The notes under the pieces are model-generated. The model ran no database searches, was not told the origin of the DNA, and saw nothing but the letters and a program-made list of their open reading frames with translations. Source: Candidatus Gastranaerophilales bacterium (GTDB lineage: Bacteria > Cyanobacteriota > Vampirovibrionia > Gastranaerophilales > Gastranaerophilaceae). From it: a stretch of DNA of 44,616 bases. The translations under genes were made by a program, and so were the position numbers. The stretch covers positions 1-44,616 of the forward strand of contig CALURI010000016.1 of NCBI GenBank assembly GCA_944323135.1, given 5' to 3'. Positions 1-8,156 of this stretch are shown here, one piece after another. Within the stretch, counting starts at the first letter, position 1. Every line of letters begins with the position of its first letter.

Positions 1-59
1 ATAGGAGTATTTTGCATACCCTTACAACGGACAGAATTGCCCTTTAATATTTTATTCAT
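1..59 (-). CDS. 5' end of a gene running off the left edge
   Basis: An ATG at 59 on the minus strand opens a frame with no stop up to the window edge (19 codons, starting MNKILKGNSVRCKGMQ). It is preceded by a strong Shine-Dalgarno, AAAGGAGTGAAAG directly before ATG. The product is basic, with one Cys, and too short to assign. The start call rests on the ribosome site; function unknown. Confidence 0.5.
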   Translation of the reverse strand, partial: MNKILKGNSVRCKGMQNTP

Positions 60-123
60 ACTTTCACTCCTTTTTTTACTATTATAAACGATTTTTATAC
101 AAGTTTCAAGTTATATTTTAAAT

Positions 124-756
124 TCAAACTTCATTAAACGTCCTGAAATGTGCCTTACAAACTTCCTTTAATTTTTCTTTACCATATTTTTTAATAAATT
201 CAGCCGCAACAGTTTTAACTAATCCTGAACAACCCTTTTGAAAAGTTATCCCGTATGTTTTTTCCATATCTTGCATCTTTTGAACAAATGTTGCACGAGC
301 AAGAACAGAAGCTGCTGCAACAGCAATATCACTTTCCGCCTTACACATTTGCTCTAAACGAATATTACGTCCATTTTTCATTAATGCAGATTTTATTAGT
401 GCTTCATCTCCAAATTTGTCTGAAAGTGCGTACTCACAAGATGAACTGTTTAATATATTTTCAATAGCTCTTGCATGCCCCCAGGCAAGAAGTTTATTCA
501 AATTTTTTATATTTGCATAAAGTTCATTATATTTTGAATTTGAGATTGCAATTATTGAATGCGGGGCTCTTTTTTTTATTTCTACAGCCATTGCAAGCAT
601 TTTTTTATCAGTAAGCTTCTTGCTGTCTTTAATCCCCAATTCTTTAAAATATTCTGCATTTTCTTCATTTACCAGAACACCTGCAATTACAAGAGGTCCA
701 AAAAAATCTCCTTTTCCGGATTCATCTGTTCCGATATGTGAAATAAATTTTTCCAT
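124..756 (-). CDS. rnhC: Ribonuclease HIII-like (short form)
   Basis: Predicted endonuclease cutting the RNA strand of RNA-DNA hybrids in the cytoplasm. The N-terminal GTDESGKGDFFGPLV block is the HIII/HII signature. The acidic quartet can be placed at D11, E12, D113 (SDKF) and D143 (ESDIAVAAASVLAR). At 210 aa it is the catalytic domain only: family HIII proteins usually carry a further 80-90 residue N-terminal TBP-like substrate-binding domain, absent here because the DESGKGD motif begins at residue 11. The start is fixed by AAGGAG six bases upstream of ATG. It lies 8 nt behind the PBP gene, whose stop abuts its ribosome site, so the two are probably co-transcribed. HIII versus HII is judged from the motif wording; RNase H type 2 activity itself is secure. 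Confidence 0.88.
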   Translation of the reverse strand: MEKFISHIGTDESGKGDFFGPLVIAGVLVNEENAEYFKELGIKDSKKLTDKKMLAMAVEIKKRAPHSIIAISNSKYNELYANIKNLNKLLAWGHARAIENILNSSSCEYALSDKFGDEALIKSALMKNGRNIRLEQMCKAESDIAVAAASVLARATFVQKMQDMEKTYGITFQKGCSGLVKTVAAEFIKKYGKEKLKEVCKAHFRTFNEV

Positions 757-764
757 AATGCTCC

Positions 765-2954
765 TTATCTGATTTCCTGCGGTACAGCCAAAGGAATCGG
801 AGCAGAAGTCGGTTTTTGTGCTGGCACAACAGCAGGTTTAGGTGCAGCCGGAGTTGGAGCTTGAGATGGCTGAGATTGTGTTGTTTGTTGAGAAGAATGA
901 ACAGCTGTTGTCTTTGATTGTTGCTCTATTTTTTTTACAGATTCAGGCAATACAGGCTCTTCATTAAGGTTAATGGTTTCTTTTTCTGTAGCTTCACTCT
1001 CTTTTTGCTGATTATTTTCACCAACGACTTTTGAACCTTTTATACTTCCAAATGGCATTAGTTCAACAATAGGGTAATTAAAGTCAGCCTTACCATAAGG
1101 TTCTGTAGCAACCTTCATAACATCTTTCCAAATCAAAGCCGGAACAGTACCACCTTGAATAGATTTGTTCATAACTGTATTATCATCATTTCCGACCCAT
1201 ACACCTGCAACAACATTTGGAGTATACCCCATAAAATATGCATCTTTATTATCATCAGTTGTTCCGGTTTTTCCTGCAGCAGGTTTTCCGATATTTGCAG
1301 CACGCCCTGTTCCGTTAGAAATAACCATTTTCATCATAGCGGTCATTTCTGCGGCAGTATTAACACTTAATTGATGAGAAAATTTAGTTTTTGGAGCTCT
1401 ATATACAACCTTTCCGCGAGATGTTTCAACACGTTCTATTGCATAAGGCTGAACAACATATCCTCCATTTGCAAATGCACCATACGCTCTTGTAAATTCA
1501 AATAATTTTACTCCATTTGAACCTAAAGCAATTGTATAATCATATTCAAGTGGAGTTTCAATTCCTAAAATACGGGCAGTTTGTATAACCGGTCGAATTC
1601 CGACTTCCTTAATCAATCTTGCTGCACAAACATTTGAAGATACCATTAATGCGGTATAAACAGGGATATTACCTCTGTATTTATTTCCGTAATTATGAGG
1701 AGACCATTGTCCAATTGTAATTGGTCTGTCTTCAATCATATCATTAGGACTAATCCCTTTTTCCATAGCTGCGGCATACACAATTGGTTTGAAAGACGAT
1801 CCTGGAGGTCTTACAGCTTGTGTAACTCTGTCATACTGACTTTTTGTATAATCTTTCCCGCCGGAATAAACAAGGATTTTTCCGTCAATAGGACTAAATG
1901 CAAAAACAGCGGCCTGATTTTTATCGCCTGAAAGCCCCCAATTTTTTAAATTCCTTAAAATTGCTTCATTTGTAGTTTTTTGAGCTTTATAATTCAATGT
2001 TGTTACAACTTTATAACCACCTTGCGAAATTTCTGTTTCATCAAATCCTAATTTTTCAAGTTCTTTCATTACATAATCGCAAAAATACGGAGCTTTATTT
2101 GTCGTATAGTACTGTGGAACTTTTGCAAGATGAACTTTTTCTCCTTTAGCCTTTTCATATTCATCTGTCGTAATATATCTCATCTTGTACATTCTTGTAA
2201 GCACTTGATTACGGCGTTTTACTGCAAGATCCATATTATTAAAAGGATTATAAACAGAAGGAGCCTGAGGCAAACCGGCAATCAATGCAAGTTCCGCAAG
2301 ATCACAGTCTTTTAAGTGTTTATCAAAATAAATCTGAGCAGCACCTTCAACACCATAAGCGCCAGCACCAAGATAAACATTATTCATATACATTTCTAAA
2401 ATTTGATCTTTAGAAATTGTTTTTTCAATTCTTGCTGCGATAAACAGTTCTTTTAATTTTCTGTCAAAAGTTCTTTCATTATTCAAAAACAAAACTCTTG
2501 CAAGCTGCTGAGTAATTGTACTGGCACCTTGAACTACATGACCTGCAAGAACATTTTGAACAATTGAACGAGCTAATCCGACGATATCATAACCATGATG
2601 ACGATAGAAATTTTTATCCTCAGTTGCAATAAGTGCTTTTTTCAGATTTTCAGGAATATCTTTAAGTTCTATTTTTTCATAAGTATACGCAGTAAATGTT
2701 TTTATTATTTCGTCATCTGATGAATAAATTTTTGTAACGATATTAGGTTTAAATTCTTCTAAATTATTGATTGGGGGGAGAGAAGAAAGATATAGCTCCA
2801 AAGACGCAACACCCGCAAGAGCACAAGCGCAAAATAATATAAACATAAATTTCAATGTTGAAAAAAATCCATTATCTTTTTTAGATTTCTTGGAAATATT
2901 TGCCTTTGCCATTTCTTTAGCTGTATAATTTCGTTTTACATAATATTTTGACAT
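765..2954 (-). CDS. Class A penicillin-binding protein (PBP1A type)
   Basis: Bifunctional peptidoglycan polymerase: a GT51 glycosyltransferase extends glycan strands from lipid II and a transpeptidase cross-links the stems. A basic cytoplasmic tail is followed by one membrane segment (about residues 32-56). GT51 motifs follow (catalytic E112 in ATEDKNFYRHHG, then GASTITQQLAR and the RKLKE block). The transpeptidase has SSFK (S386 nucleophile, K389), SSN (439-441) and KTGT (562-565). The last 100 residues are a Gln/Pro/Ala-rich tail of low complexity, likely disordered in the periplasm. Length, 729 aa, is normal for PBP1A. GAGGGAGC precedes the ATG. It heads a short operon with rnhC. Equivalent to mrcA/ponA genes; the exact paralogue class cannot be fixed from sequence alone. 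Confidence 0.95.
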   Translation of the reverse strand: MSKYYVKRNYTAKEMAKANISKKSKKDNGFFSTLKFMFILFCACALAGVASLELYLSSLPPINNLEEFKPNIVTKIYSSDDEIIKTFTAYTYEKIELKDIPENLKKALIATEDKNFYRHHGYDIVGLARSIVQNVLAGHVVQGASTITQQLARVLFLNNERTFDRKLKELFIAARIEKTISKDQILEMYMNNVYLGAGAYGVEGAAQIYFDKHLKDCDLAELALIAGLPQAPSVYNPFNNMDLAVKRRNQVLTRMYKMRYITTDEYEKAKGEKVHLAKVPQYYTTNKAPYFCDYVMKELEKLGFDETEISQGGYKVVTTLNYKAQKTTNEAILRNLKNWGLSGDKNQAAVFAFSPIDGKILVYSGGKDYTKSQYDRVTQAVRPPGSSFKPIVYAAAMEKGISPNDMIEDRPITIGQWSPHNYGNKYRGNIPVYTALMVSSNVCAARLIKEVGIRPVIQTARILGIETPLEYDYTIALGSNGVKLFEFTRAYGAFANGGYVVQPYAIERVETSRGKVVYRAPKTKFSHQLSVNTAAEMTAMMKMVISNGTGRAANIGKPAAGKTGTTDDNKDAYFMGYTPNVVAGVWVGNDDNTVMNKSIQGGTVPALIWKDVMKVATEPYGKADFNYPIVELMPFGSIKGSKVVGENNQQKESEATEKETINLNEEPVLPESVKKIEQQSKTTAVHSSQQTTQSQPSQAPTPAAPKPAVVPAQKPTSAPIPLAVPQEIR

Positions 2955-3010
2955 GAATGCTCCCTCATCAACTATATAATATTAATATAAAATAAATTTC
3001 TTGGCAAATA

Positions 3011-3019
3011 TGCTATACT
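3011..3019 (+). promoter_or_regulatory. Extended -10 promoter of the CxxC protein, likely leaderless
   Basis: TGCTATACT reads as TGn plus a -10 hexamer. It ends 6 nt before the ATG at 3026 and no Shine-Dalgarno is present, so transcription should begin at or next to the start codon. No good -35 is visible. Confidence 0.5.
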
Positions 3020-3025
3020 AATTTT

Positions 3026-3430
3026 ATGAATATTACTGATTTTCTATTTGTTATAATAAATGAAATACGCTCATATTTTGTCCCTGAAAAGGTAACTTAT
3101 GAAATAACAGGGGAATGTAAAAAATGCGGAAAATGCTGTAATTATATGTATAGTTATGACACGTACACAGAAAAAGAATTTAAAATAATGCAATTTCTTT
3201 TTCCTGCATATAAAAGATTTTATATAAAAGGGAAAGATGAAGAAGGAAATCTTATTTTTGCCTGTAAACTTGTAACAAAAGAAGGCTTATGTTCAGACTA
3301 TAAACACCGACTGGCAATGTGCAGAAAATATCCGGCAAGAAAAATAAATTATCCGGCTAAACTTCATGAAGGCTGCGGATACAAAGTTAACATTAAAAGT
3401 TTTGAAGATTATTTAAATCCTAAAAAATAA
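3026..3430 (+). CDS. YkgJ-like CxxCxxCC metal-binding protein
   Basis: 134-aa cytoplasmic protein with a cysteine cluster CKKCGKCC (C31, C34, C37, C38) and a second set downstream (C in FACKL, GLC, AMC, GCGY). This spacing is typical of the YkgJ/UPF0153 family, thought to bind zinc or an iron-sulfur cluster; the biochemical role of the family is not settled. The start follows an extended -10 directly, with no ribosome site, suggesting a leaderless message. It is followed by a hairpin terminator. Transcribed alone, divergently from the PBP gene. Confidence 0.8.
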   Translation: MNITDFLFVIINEIRSYFVPEKVTYEITGECKKCGKCCNYMYSYDTYTEKEFKIMQFLFPAYKRFYIKGKDEEGNLIFACKLVTKEGLCSDYKHRLAMCRKYPARKINYPAKLHEGCGYKVNIKSFEDYLNPKK

Positions 3431-3432
3431 TA

Positions 3433-3465
3433 AAAAAACGGACTATTAAAAAGCCCGTTTTTTTT
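3433..3465. terminator. Rho-independent terminator, probably bidirectional
   Basis: AAAAAACGG pairs with CCGTTTTTT around a 13-nt loop, with a T run after the stem on the plus strand and an A/T flank on the other. It lies between two converging genes. Confidence 0.7.
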
Positions 3466-3469
3466 AAAA

Positions 3470-4168
3470 TTATACATATTGTTTTGCAATCTGTAATGCA
3501 GCGGATGCAGCAATTCCATAAGGTCCCATAGTACTTAAAACACCCGATGCAAGATTTGCATAATTACCAAACGTACTTCCGGAAGAATTGTTTGCAGCAT
3601 AAGCCTGAGCATTATATGAATTTCCGGATGAGCTGTTAGAATTTGATGCAGATGCATAATTCAATATATTTGAGTTCATCATATTTTGAACATCTTGCAA
3701 GAAACCTATATAAGTGTATCTTTGTGCTAATTCATTACTAATTAATTCATCTCTTTTGGCTAAAACATCTTGAGCAAGATTATTTATTGATTCAGCCCTA
3801 TTTTCTTCTATAGAATTTAAGTTATCCATAAACACAGAGTTGTCGAAATTTCCAAAACGTGAAGCAATATCCGTTTTTAAATCACTCAACATAGGTTCAT
3901 AAATATTATTTATAATTTTTTGCCCGTTCAATGTATAAGCTTCAAGCTGAGATTGTAAATTATTTTTTGTATCTTCATCAAAAACATTAACATTTGAAAG
4001 AGAATCCGCAAAAGATTTTTGCACGTAATCATAAGCTCTTTTCTCATCATCAGACATATTATAATCAGTAATTACATTATTCTTCTTTTTATATGTAGTA
4101 GCTTTTGTTTGACCGTTAATATTAATCGTTCCTGATGAAAAAGAAGGGTATTTAGACGATTTTCCCAT
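3470..4168 (-). CDS. Hypothetical protein, Asn/Ser-rich, with hydrophobic C-terminus
   Basis: 232-aa protein starting MGKSSKYPSFSSG. No family is recognised. The first third is polar, residues about 45-165 look alpha-helical and charged (coiled-coil-like segments around NLNSIEENRAESINNLAQ), a Ser/Asn/Ala-rich stretch follows, and the last 25 residues are small and hydrophobic (GVLSTMGPYGIAASAALQIA). No signal peptide. The ATG at 4168 is chosen because GGAAAGGAA precedes it; the frame stays open upstream but enters the divergent TPR gene. The composition recalls phage or secreted structural proteins, but that is speculation. The ribosome site sits in an unusual hairpin, annotated separately. 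Confidence 0.7.
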   Translation of the reverse strand: MGKSSKYPSFSSGTININGQTKATTYKKKNNVITDYNMSDDEKRAYDYVQKSFADSLSNVNVFDEDTKNNLQSQLEAYTLNGQKIINNIYEPMLSDLKTDIASRFGNFDNSVFMDNLNSIEENRAESINNLAQDVLAKRDELISNELAQRYTYIGFLQDVQNMMNSNILNYASASNSNSSSGNSYNAQAYAANNSSGSTFGNYANLASGVLSTMGPYGIAASAALQIAKQYV

Positions 4169-4192
4169 TTTTGTTCCTTTCCGAACAAAAAT
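4167..4192 (-). promoter_or_regulatory. Hairpin presenting the Shine-Dalgarno of the 232-aa gene
   Basis: In the mRNA, ATTTTTGTTC and GAACAAAAAT form a perfect 10-bp stem around the loop GGAAAG. The loop is the Shine-Dalgarno core and the first two bases of the start codon close the stem base. Such a layout could regulate translation, for example by temperature or a bound factor. Confidence 0.45.
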
Positions 4193-4220
4193 TAATGAAT
4201 TTTTAAGGCGTTGATATAAT

Positions 4221-4250
4221 ATTATATCATATCTGTTTAAAATCTGTAAA
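4221..4250 (-). promoter_or_regulatory. Sigma-70-type promoter for the 232-aa gene
   Basis: On the minus strand TTTACA (4245-4250), an 18-nt spacer, then TGA plus TATAAT (4221-4226): a good -35 and extended -10. Transcription would start near 4213, giving a leader of about 45 nt. Confidence 0.6.
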
Positions 4251-4267
4251 GTAATTTTTGTTTGAGC

Positions 4268-4273
4268 TATAAT
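4268..4273 (+). promoter_or_regulatory. -10 box immediately before the TPR gene
   Basis: A consensus TATAAT ends 6 nt before the ATG at 4280. There is no Shine-Dalgarno in between, so the message is probably leaderless. The hexamer at 4245-4250 would sit at the -35 position on both strands. Confidence 0.5.
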
Positions 4274-4279
4274 AAATGT

Positions 4280-6037
4280 ATGGAAAACTTGGATAACATA
4301 AATGAACTTATAAATTCTAAAAAATATGAAGAAGCTAAAAAAGAACTTGAAAAGCTTATTCATAATGATGAAAAAGATGTTGAGGCTTTGAAACTTCTTG
4401 GATTATGTCATATAAATCTAAATGAATATAAAGAAGGTCAAGCAGTTTTTGAAACAGTTGTAAAATACAAAGATGATGCAACAAGCTGGTTTTATCTTGC
4501 CAGTTGTTATGATAATCTTGATGATTATCTGCATGCAATTTCTGCTTATGAAGAAGTTTTGAGATTAAGAAGCAGTTATATTGATGCATATAAAAATCTT
4601 GCAATTGTTTATGTAAAAAATAAAGAACCGCAAAAAGCAGTTGATACTGCATTAAAAGCTTTAGATTACGTACAAGATGATTACACAGTTTATTATATTG
4701 CAGGAACTGCCTGTATGTCTTTGAAAAAATTTGACATGGCAGTTGAATATCTTGAAAAAGCATTAAATTTAAATCCTGAACATTCACAACTTTATAACAA
4801 TCTTGGTACTTGTTACGTAACAATAGGCAATCTTGATAAAGCATACCTTAATTTTACGAAAGCAAGTGAACTTGACCCTGAAAATTCAATAACATATTTT
4901 AACATCGGTTCAATCCTGCAATTACAAAATAAGCATAAAGAAGCCTGCGAATTTTTTAAAAAAGCATATTCTATTGAAGCCCAAGACAATTATCTTGTAG
5001 CTCTTGCACTTTCTGAAGTCAAATCAAATCAAATGGAAGAAGCAATTAAACATTACAAAATTCTTGCTTCAAACTACCCTTCCAAACCAAATTTTCAATA
5101 CAATTTGGCATGCTGCTATGATGCTGTCGGGGACTATACAAGTGCAATTACAATTCTTGCGCAGCTTGTTCTCGTTAATCCGAAATCTGTTTCAATGCTC
5201 AGAAAACTTGCAAGTATATATGTAAAAATTAATCAATTTGCAAATGCAAAAGTCCTTTATGAAAAAATTCTTATACAAGGAAACGTTACCCCTGAAATAT
5301 ATTATGAATTTGCTCATTTGTGCGTAAAAACAAATGACATGGACAAAGCCGAAAAAATCTTGAAAAAAGTTGTGGATTTAAACCCTGAATTTGCAATGGC
5401 ACACAAGGATTTAGGTGTATTGTATTTGAGTAAAAGATTGTTTGATTATGCGCAAGATGAATTCAACAAAGCATTAAAAATAGAACCTGAGAATTTTGAT
5501 ATTCTTTTTGAATATGCAAATTATCTTCACGCAACAACTGATTTTGCACAAGCGGATGAATATTATCAAAAAGCATTAAAAATTAATCCGGAAGATGCTG
5601 ATGCATTAGGTTTTTCAGCTTTAAACAAAATTCATTTAAATGAACTTGATAAAGCATACGAACAAATTACACATGCAATAGAACATGCCCCTAATAATTC
5701 TTTTATGTATTTTATTGCAGGTAAAATAAAGTATCTTCAAAATATGTTTGAAGATGGAAAAATGTATTTTGTTAAATCGTATGAACTTGAAAAAACTCAT
5801 GACTGTGAGCACATGCTCGGCTTATGCTACTACGAACTCGGCGATTATGAACAGGCAAACGGAATATTCAAACACATGCTTGAAAAAAATCCGTTAAATG
5901 TTAACCTGCTTTTAAATAGTGCACATTGTTATGAAAAATTAGGGAAAAAAGACAAAGCTCTTGAAGTTTTAGATAAAATTGTTGATACATTCCCGGAATG
6001 TGAAGAAGCTCAAGAAATGATTAGAAAAATTTCCTAG
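4280..6037 (+). CDS. Tetratricopeptide-repeat protein
   Basis: 585-aa protein made almost entirely of TPR units of about 34 residues, recognisable by repeats such as YYQKALKINPEDADA, YLEKALNLNPEHSQLYNNLG and EFNKALKIEPENFDILFEYA. I estimate about 15 units. No signal peptide, membrane segment or catalytic domain. TPR solenoids are protein-protein scaffolds; the partner is unknown. An in-frame TTG lies 18 nt upstream, but ATG at 4280 fits the MENLDNINELI start and lies 6 nt from a consensus -10, so I prefer it. The next gene is on the same strand 57 nt on, but shares no obvious function. Confidence 0.92.
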   Translation: MENLDNINELINSKKYEEAKKELEKLIHNDEKDVEALKLLGLCHINLNEYKEGQAVFETVVKYKDDATSWFYLASCYDNLDDYLHAISAYEEVLRLRSSYIDAYKNLAIVYVKNKEPQKAVDTALKALDYVQDDYTVYYIAGTACMSLKKFDMAVEYLEKALNLNPEHSQLYNNLGTCYVTIGNLDKAYLNFTKASELDPENSITYFNIGSILQLQNKHKEACEFFKKAYSIEAQDNYLVALALSEVKSNQMEEAIKHYKILASNYPSKPNFQYNLACCYDAVGDYTSAITILAQLVLVNPKSVSMLRKLASIYVKINQFANAKVLYEKILIQGNVTPEIYYEFAHLCVKTNDMDKAEKILKKVVDLNPEFAMAHKDLGVLYLSKRLFDYAQDEFNKALKIEPENFDILFEYANYLHATTDFAQADEYYQKALKINPEDADALGFSALNKIHLNELDKAYEQITHAIEHAPNNSFMYFIAGKIKYLQNMFEDGKMYFVKSYELEKTHDCEHMLGLCYYELGDYEQANGIFKHMLEKNPLNVNLLLNSAHCYEKLGKKDKALEVLDKIVDTFPECEEAQEMIRKIS

Positions 6038-6094
6038 CAAAAAAAATTTTTTTTATGTTTTTTGTAAATGGTTAAATAAACAGAGGGGTAAAAA

Positions 6095-6805
6095 ATGCAT
6101 ATTGAAAAAATTTCATTTTCGGCATCAAACATTGGAGTAAAAACACACAAAACTAAAACAACAGAAAGTGAGTATAAAAACGAAAATACTCAAAAAAACA
6201 ACAAATCCAAATATATAATTGGAACAGCAGTTGGTATTGCAGCCTTAACAGGTATGGTCATTGCAGGTCGTAAAGGATATCTTGGAGAAAAGGTGCAAAA
6301 TATTCTTGGCAAAGGAATAAAAAAATCAAAAGAAATACAAAATAAAGTTAATATTGCACAACAAAATGAACCAGTACCAGTAAAACAACCAGTAGAAACA
6401 AAAGAAATTATAAAAAACACTCATCAAAAAACAAAGGATATTATAAAAGACGGTAAAAAAATAGGAGTTGAAATACAAGAATACAAAAATGATAATTTAA
6501 TCTGCACAATTACAAAAACATTTGACGATAATCAAAATATTAATATCATAAATGAAAAATATACTAATGGACGAAACATAGAAATCAAAAGAATAAAAGT
6601 TAACCACAATGATAAAGATTATACCGTTTGGAAATATTTTGAAATGCCCGAAAAAGGCTCCAGCAAATCAATGAACTTTAAACTTGATGAAAATAATGAT
6701 TACACATTTGATTTAATTTGCGTATATCCGAATGAAATTGAAGCAATCAAACAAAAATTAACAGATAACGGTATTAAATTAGGAAAATGTTTAACAAATT
6801 TATAA
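6095..6805 (+). CDS. Hypothetical membrane-anchored protein with N-terminal ISFSA motif
   Basis: 236-aa protein with no recognised family. It begins MHIEKISFSASNIG, has a polar Lys/Thr/Asn stretch, then one hydrophobic segment at about 41-58 (YIIGTAVGIAALTGMVIAG) followed by basic residues. After a Lys-rich helical linker (60-110), the C-terminal half looks like a compact beta-rich domain (residues 115-236). The hydrophobic segment is too internal for a classical signal peptide and more like an anchor. AGAGGGG lies 6 nt before the ATG. The N-terminal motif resembles that of the proteins at 34060 and 42950 (see findings). It converges with the nucleotidyltransferase gene 3 nt away. Confidence 0.7.
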   Translation: MHIEKISFSASNIGVKTHKTKTTESEYKNENTQKNNKSKYIIGTAVGIAALTGMVIAGRKGYLGEKVQNILGKGIKKSKEIQNKVNIAQQNEPVPVKQPVETKEIIKNTHQKTKDIIKDGKKIGVEIQEYKNDNLICTITKTFDDNQNINIINEKYTNGRNIEIKRIKVNHNDKDYTVWKYFEMPEKGSSKSMNFKLDENNDYTFDLICVYPNEIEAIKQKLTDNGIKLGKCLTNL

Positions 6806-6808
6806 CTA

Positions 6809-7585
6809 TTAAATAATTTTCATAAGGTTTTTGTTTAATCTTGATAAAATTTCTAAAGTATTTTTCATTGGATTTTTTGTAATACTGTTTATATCAGCTT
6901 CAAAATTCTCAGGAATTTTTTTGCAATATAACTTTGTATATTGAACAAGTCTTTTTTCACCAGGGTGTAATACTTTATTAGCGGCAAACAATGTATCAAA
7001 ATAACTTGCGACAAAAGCACTTATTCTATGATTAAGACTCACAAAATCTTCTCTTTTCAAAGCTTTCTGAACCTGTTCATAGAACGATGCGGAAATTTTA
7101 TTTTTTAATAAAGGTAAATTATTATTGATAATATTTTTCGATAATTGTTCAGGGTATTCTCCGCTAACTTTTGTTTGCAAATTTTTATACCAACCATCAG
7201 GATCATAAAGGCTCTGTGAATTTTTTACATTAAAAACAAAACAAGTTGAATAACCAACAGAAGGTTGATGCTTTACCCAAGTATTTTCAATACTTTTTTC
7301 AATCCATTCTCTTGAACGGTACATTACATCAAATTGGGTACCTGAATTTTTTAAAATCCATTCATCTCCCGGTCCAAAAAATTGATTATTTATTTCAAAT
7401 TTATCGGCATATTTCTTTGCAATTTCAGTTCTTTTTTCTAAATCTATATTCTTATCAGAATATATATAAATATCATAATCCGAATAGATATCAGCACTTT
7501 TTGCTGTTCTGGAACCCCCGACAGCAATAGCTTTTACTTCCGGAATATTTGCAAAATTATTAATTATAGGACCTATTACTTTCAT
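6809..7585 (-). CDS. Nucleotidyltransferase-fold protein (DUF4037-like)
   Basis: 258-aa cytoplasmic protein of the pol-beta-type nucleotidyltransferase superfamily. The motif GGS at 23-25 is followed by DYDIY with D36 and D38 as metal ligands, and a third acidic residue lies in QFDVMYR near residue 84. The C-terminal half is helical (HPGEKRL motif), as in aminoglycoside-nucleotidyltransferase-like and DUF4037 proteins. The acceptor substrate is unknown; small molecules or RNA are possible. No ribosome site is seen: the ATG follows a TATTAT box by 6 nt. Confidence 0.75.
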   Translation of the reverse strand: MKVIGPIINNFANIPEVKAIAVGGSRTAKSADIYSDYDIYIYSDKNIDLEKRTEIAKKYADKFEINNQFFGPGDEWILKNSGTQFDVMYRSREWIEKSIENTWVKHQPSVGYSTCFVFNVKNSQSLYDPDGWYKNLQTKVSGEYPEQLSKNIINNNLPLLKNKISASFYEQVQKALKREDFVSLNHRISAFVASYFDTLFAANKVLHPGEKRLVQYTKLYCKKIPENFEADINSITKNPMKNTLEILSRLNKNLMKII

Positions 7586-7610
7586 AAAATTATAATATTA
7601 TAAAAAAACA

Positions 7611-7648
7611 AAAAAAAGCCAAATTATAAGATACATTGGCTTTTTTTT
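7611..7648 (-). terminator. Terminator of the 53-aa gene
   Basis: AAAAAAAGCCAA pairs with TTGGCTTTTTTT around a 13-nt loop, with T runs on both strands. It lies between the small gene and the downstream nucleotidyltransferase gene, so separates their transcripts. Confidence 0.7.
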
Positions 7649-7699
7649 GAAAAAAACTTCTAGTTATCCCTTTTAATATCCTATTTGAATCCCAAAATT

Positions 7700-7861
7700 C
7701 TATACTAAGCCCAAAACTTTTTTATACCAAGAGAATGTTTCAACTTCAATACCATTGAAAGTTGTTTTTAAGCATTGGTTTTTCAAGTAATTTTCAAATT
7801 CGTCATTAAATTTAGATTTAGTTGTTTTGTCCTTTGTTGTTTTAGAAGCTAACACCGTCAT
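7700..7861 (-). CDS. Small hypothetical protein, 53 aa
   Basis: A short gene with a clear AAAAAGGAG 7 nt before ATG, a consensus extended -10 upstream and a terminator downstream, so expression is likely. The product starts MTVLASKTTKDKTTKSKFND, is Lys/Thr-rich at the N-terminus and ends with an aromatic helix (VETFSWYKKVLGLV). One Cys (C30). No family recognised. Confidence 0.6.
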   Translation of the reverse strand: MTVLASKTTKDKTTKSKFNDEFENYLKNQCLKTTFNGIEVETFSWYKKVLGLV

Positions 7862-7914
7862 AGACCTACTCCTTTTTGTTTTTTTTAGTTACCCCATATA
7901 TAATTCATGTTAAA

Positions 7915-7920
7915 ATTATA
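7915..7920 (-). promoter_or_regulatory. Extended -10 promoter for the 53-aa gene
   Basis: Minus-strand TGTTATAAT gives an extended -10; start about 7908, leader about 47 nt with a good ribosome site. The -35 position (TAGAAA) is weak. Confidence 0.5.
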
Positions 7921-7961
7921 ACACATCTTGACAAATTTTTCTAGTGACTCCAATTTAAGAA

Positions 7962-8101
7962 ATCATCAAAATTTGCACCCTGTATGTAAAACTTTGATGT
8001 AAATTTTTGTAAATAATTTAGGATACAATATAGACATTTGAATAATAACTGTTTTTAAAAATAATTTCAATAAGCTAAACGGGTAATTTTATTTATACAT
8101 A
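7962..8101. other. Gene-free stretch
   Basis: About 140 bp of AT-rich DNA between the small gene's promoter and the nitroreductase terminator. I see no open frame with a ribosome site and no convincing structured RNA. A TACAAT box near 8022 lacks a spaced -35. Confidence 0.3.
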
Positions 8102-8140
8102 AAAAAATAATATCAGCTTAAAAAACTGATATTATTTTTT
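8102..8140 (-). terminator. Terminator of the ferredoxin-nitroreductase gene
   Basis: A 15-bp perfect stem: AAAAAATAATATCAG with CTGATATTATTTTTT, loop of 9 nt. It lies 16 nt beyond the stop codon at 8157. Confidence 0.75.
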
Positions 8141-8156
8141 AAATTAAATTTCATAT

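Noticed and set aside
4169..4363. N-terminal extension of the 232-aa protein
   Set aside because: The open frame runs into the divergent TPR gene, while ATG 4168 has a proper ribosome site and a promoter lies between.
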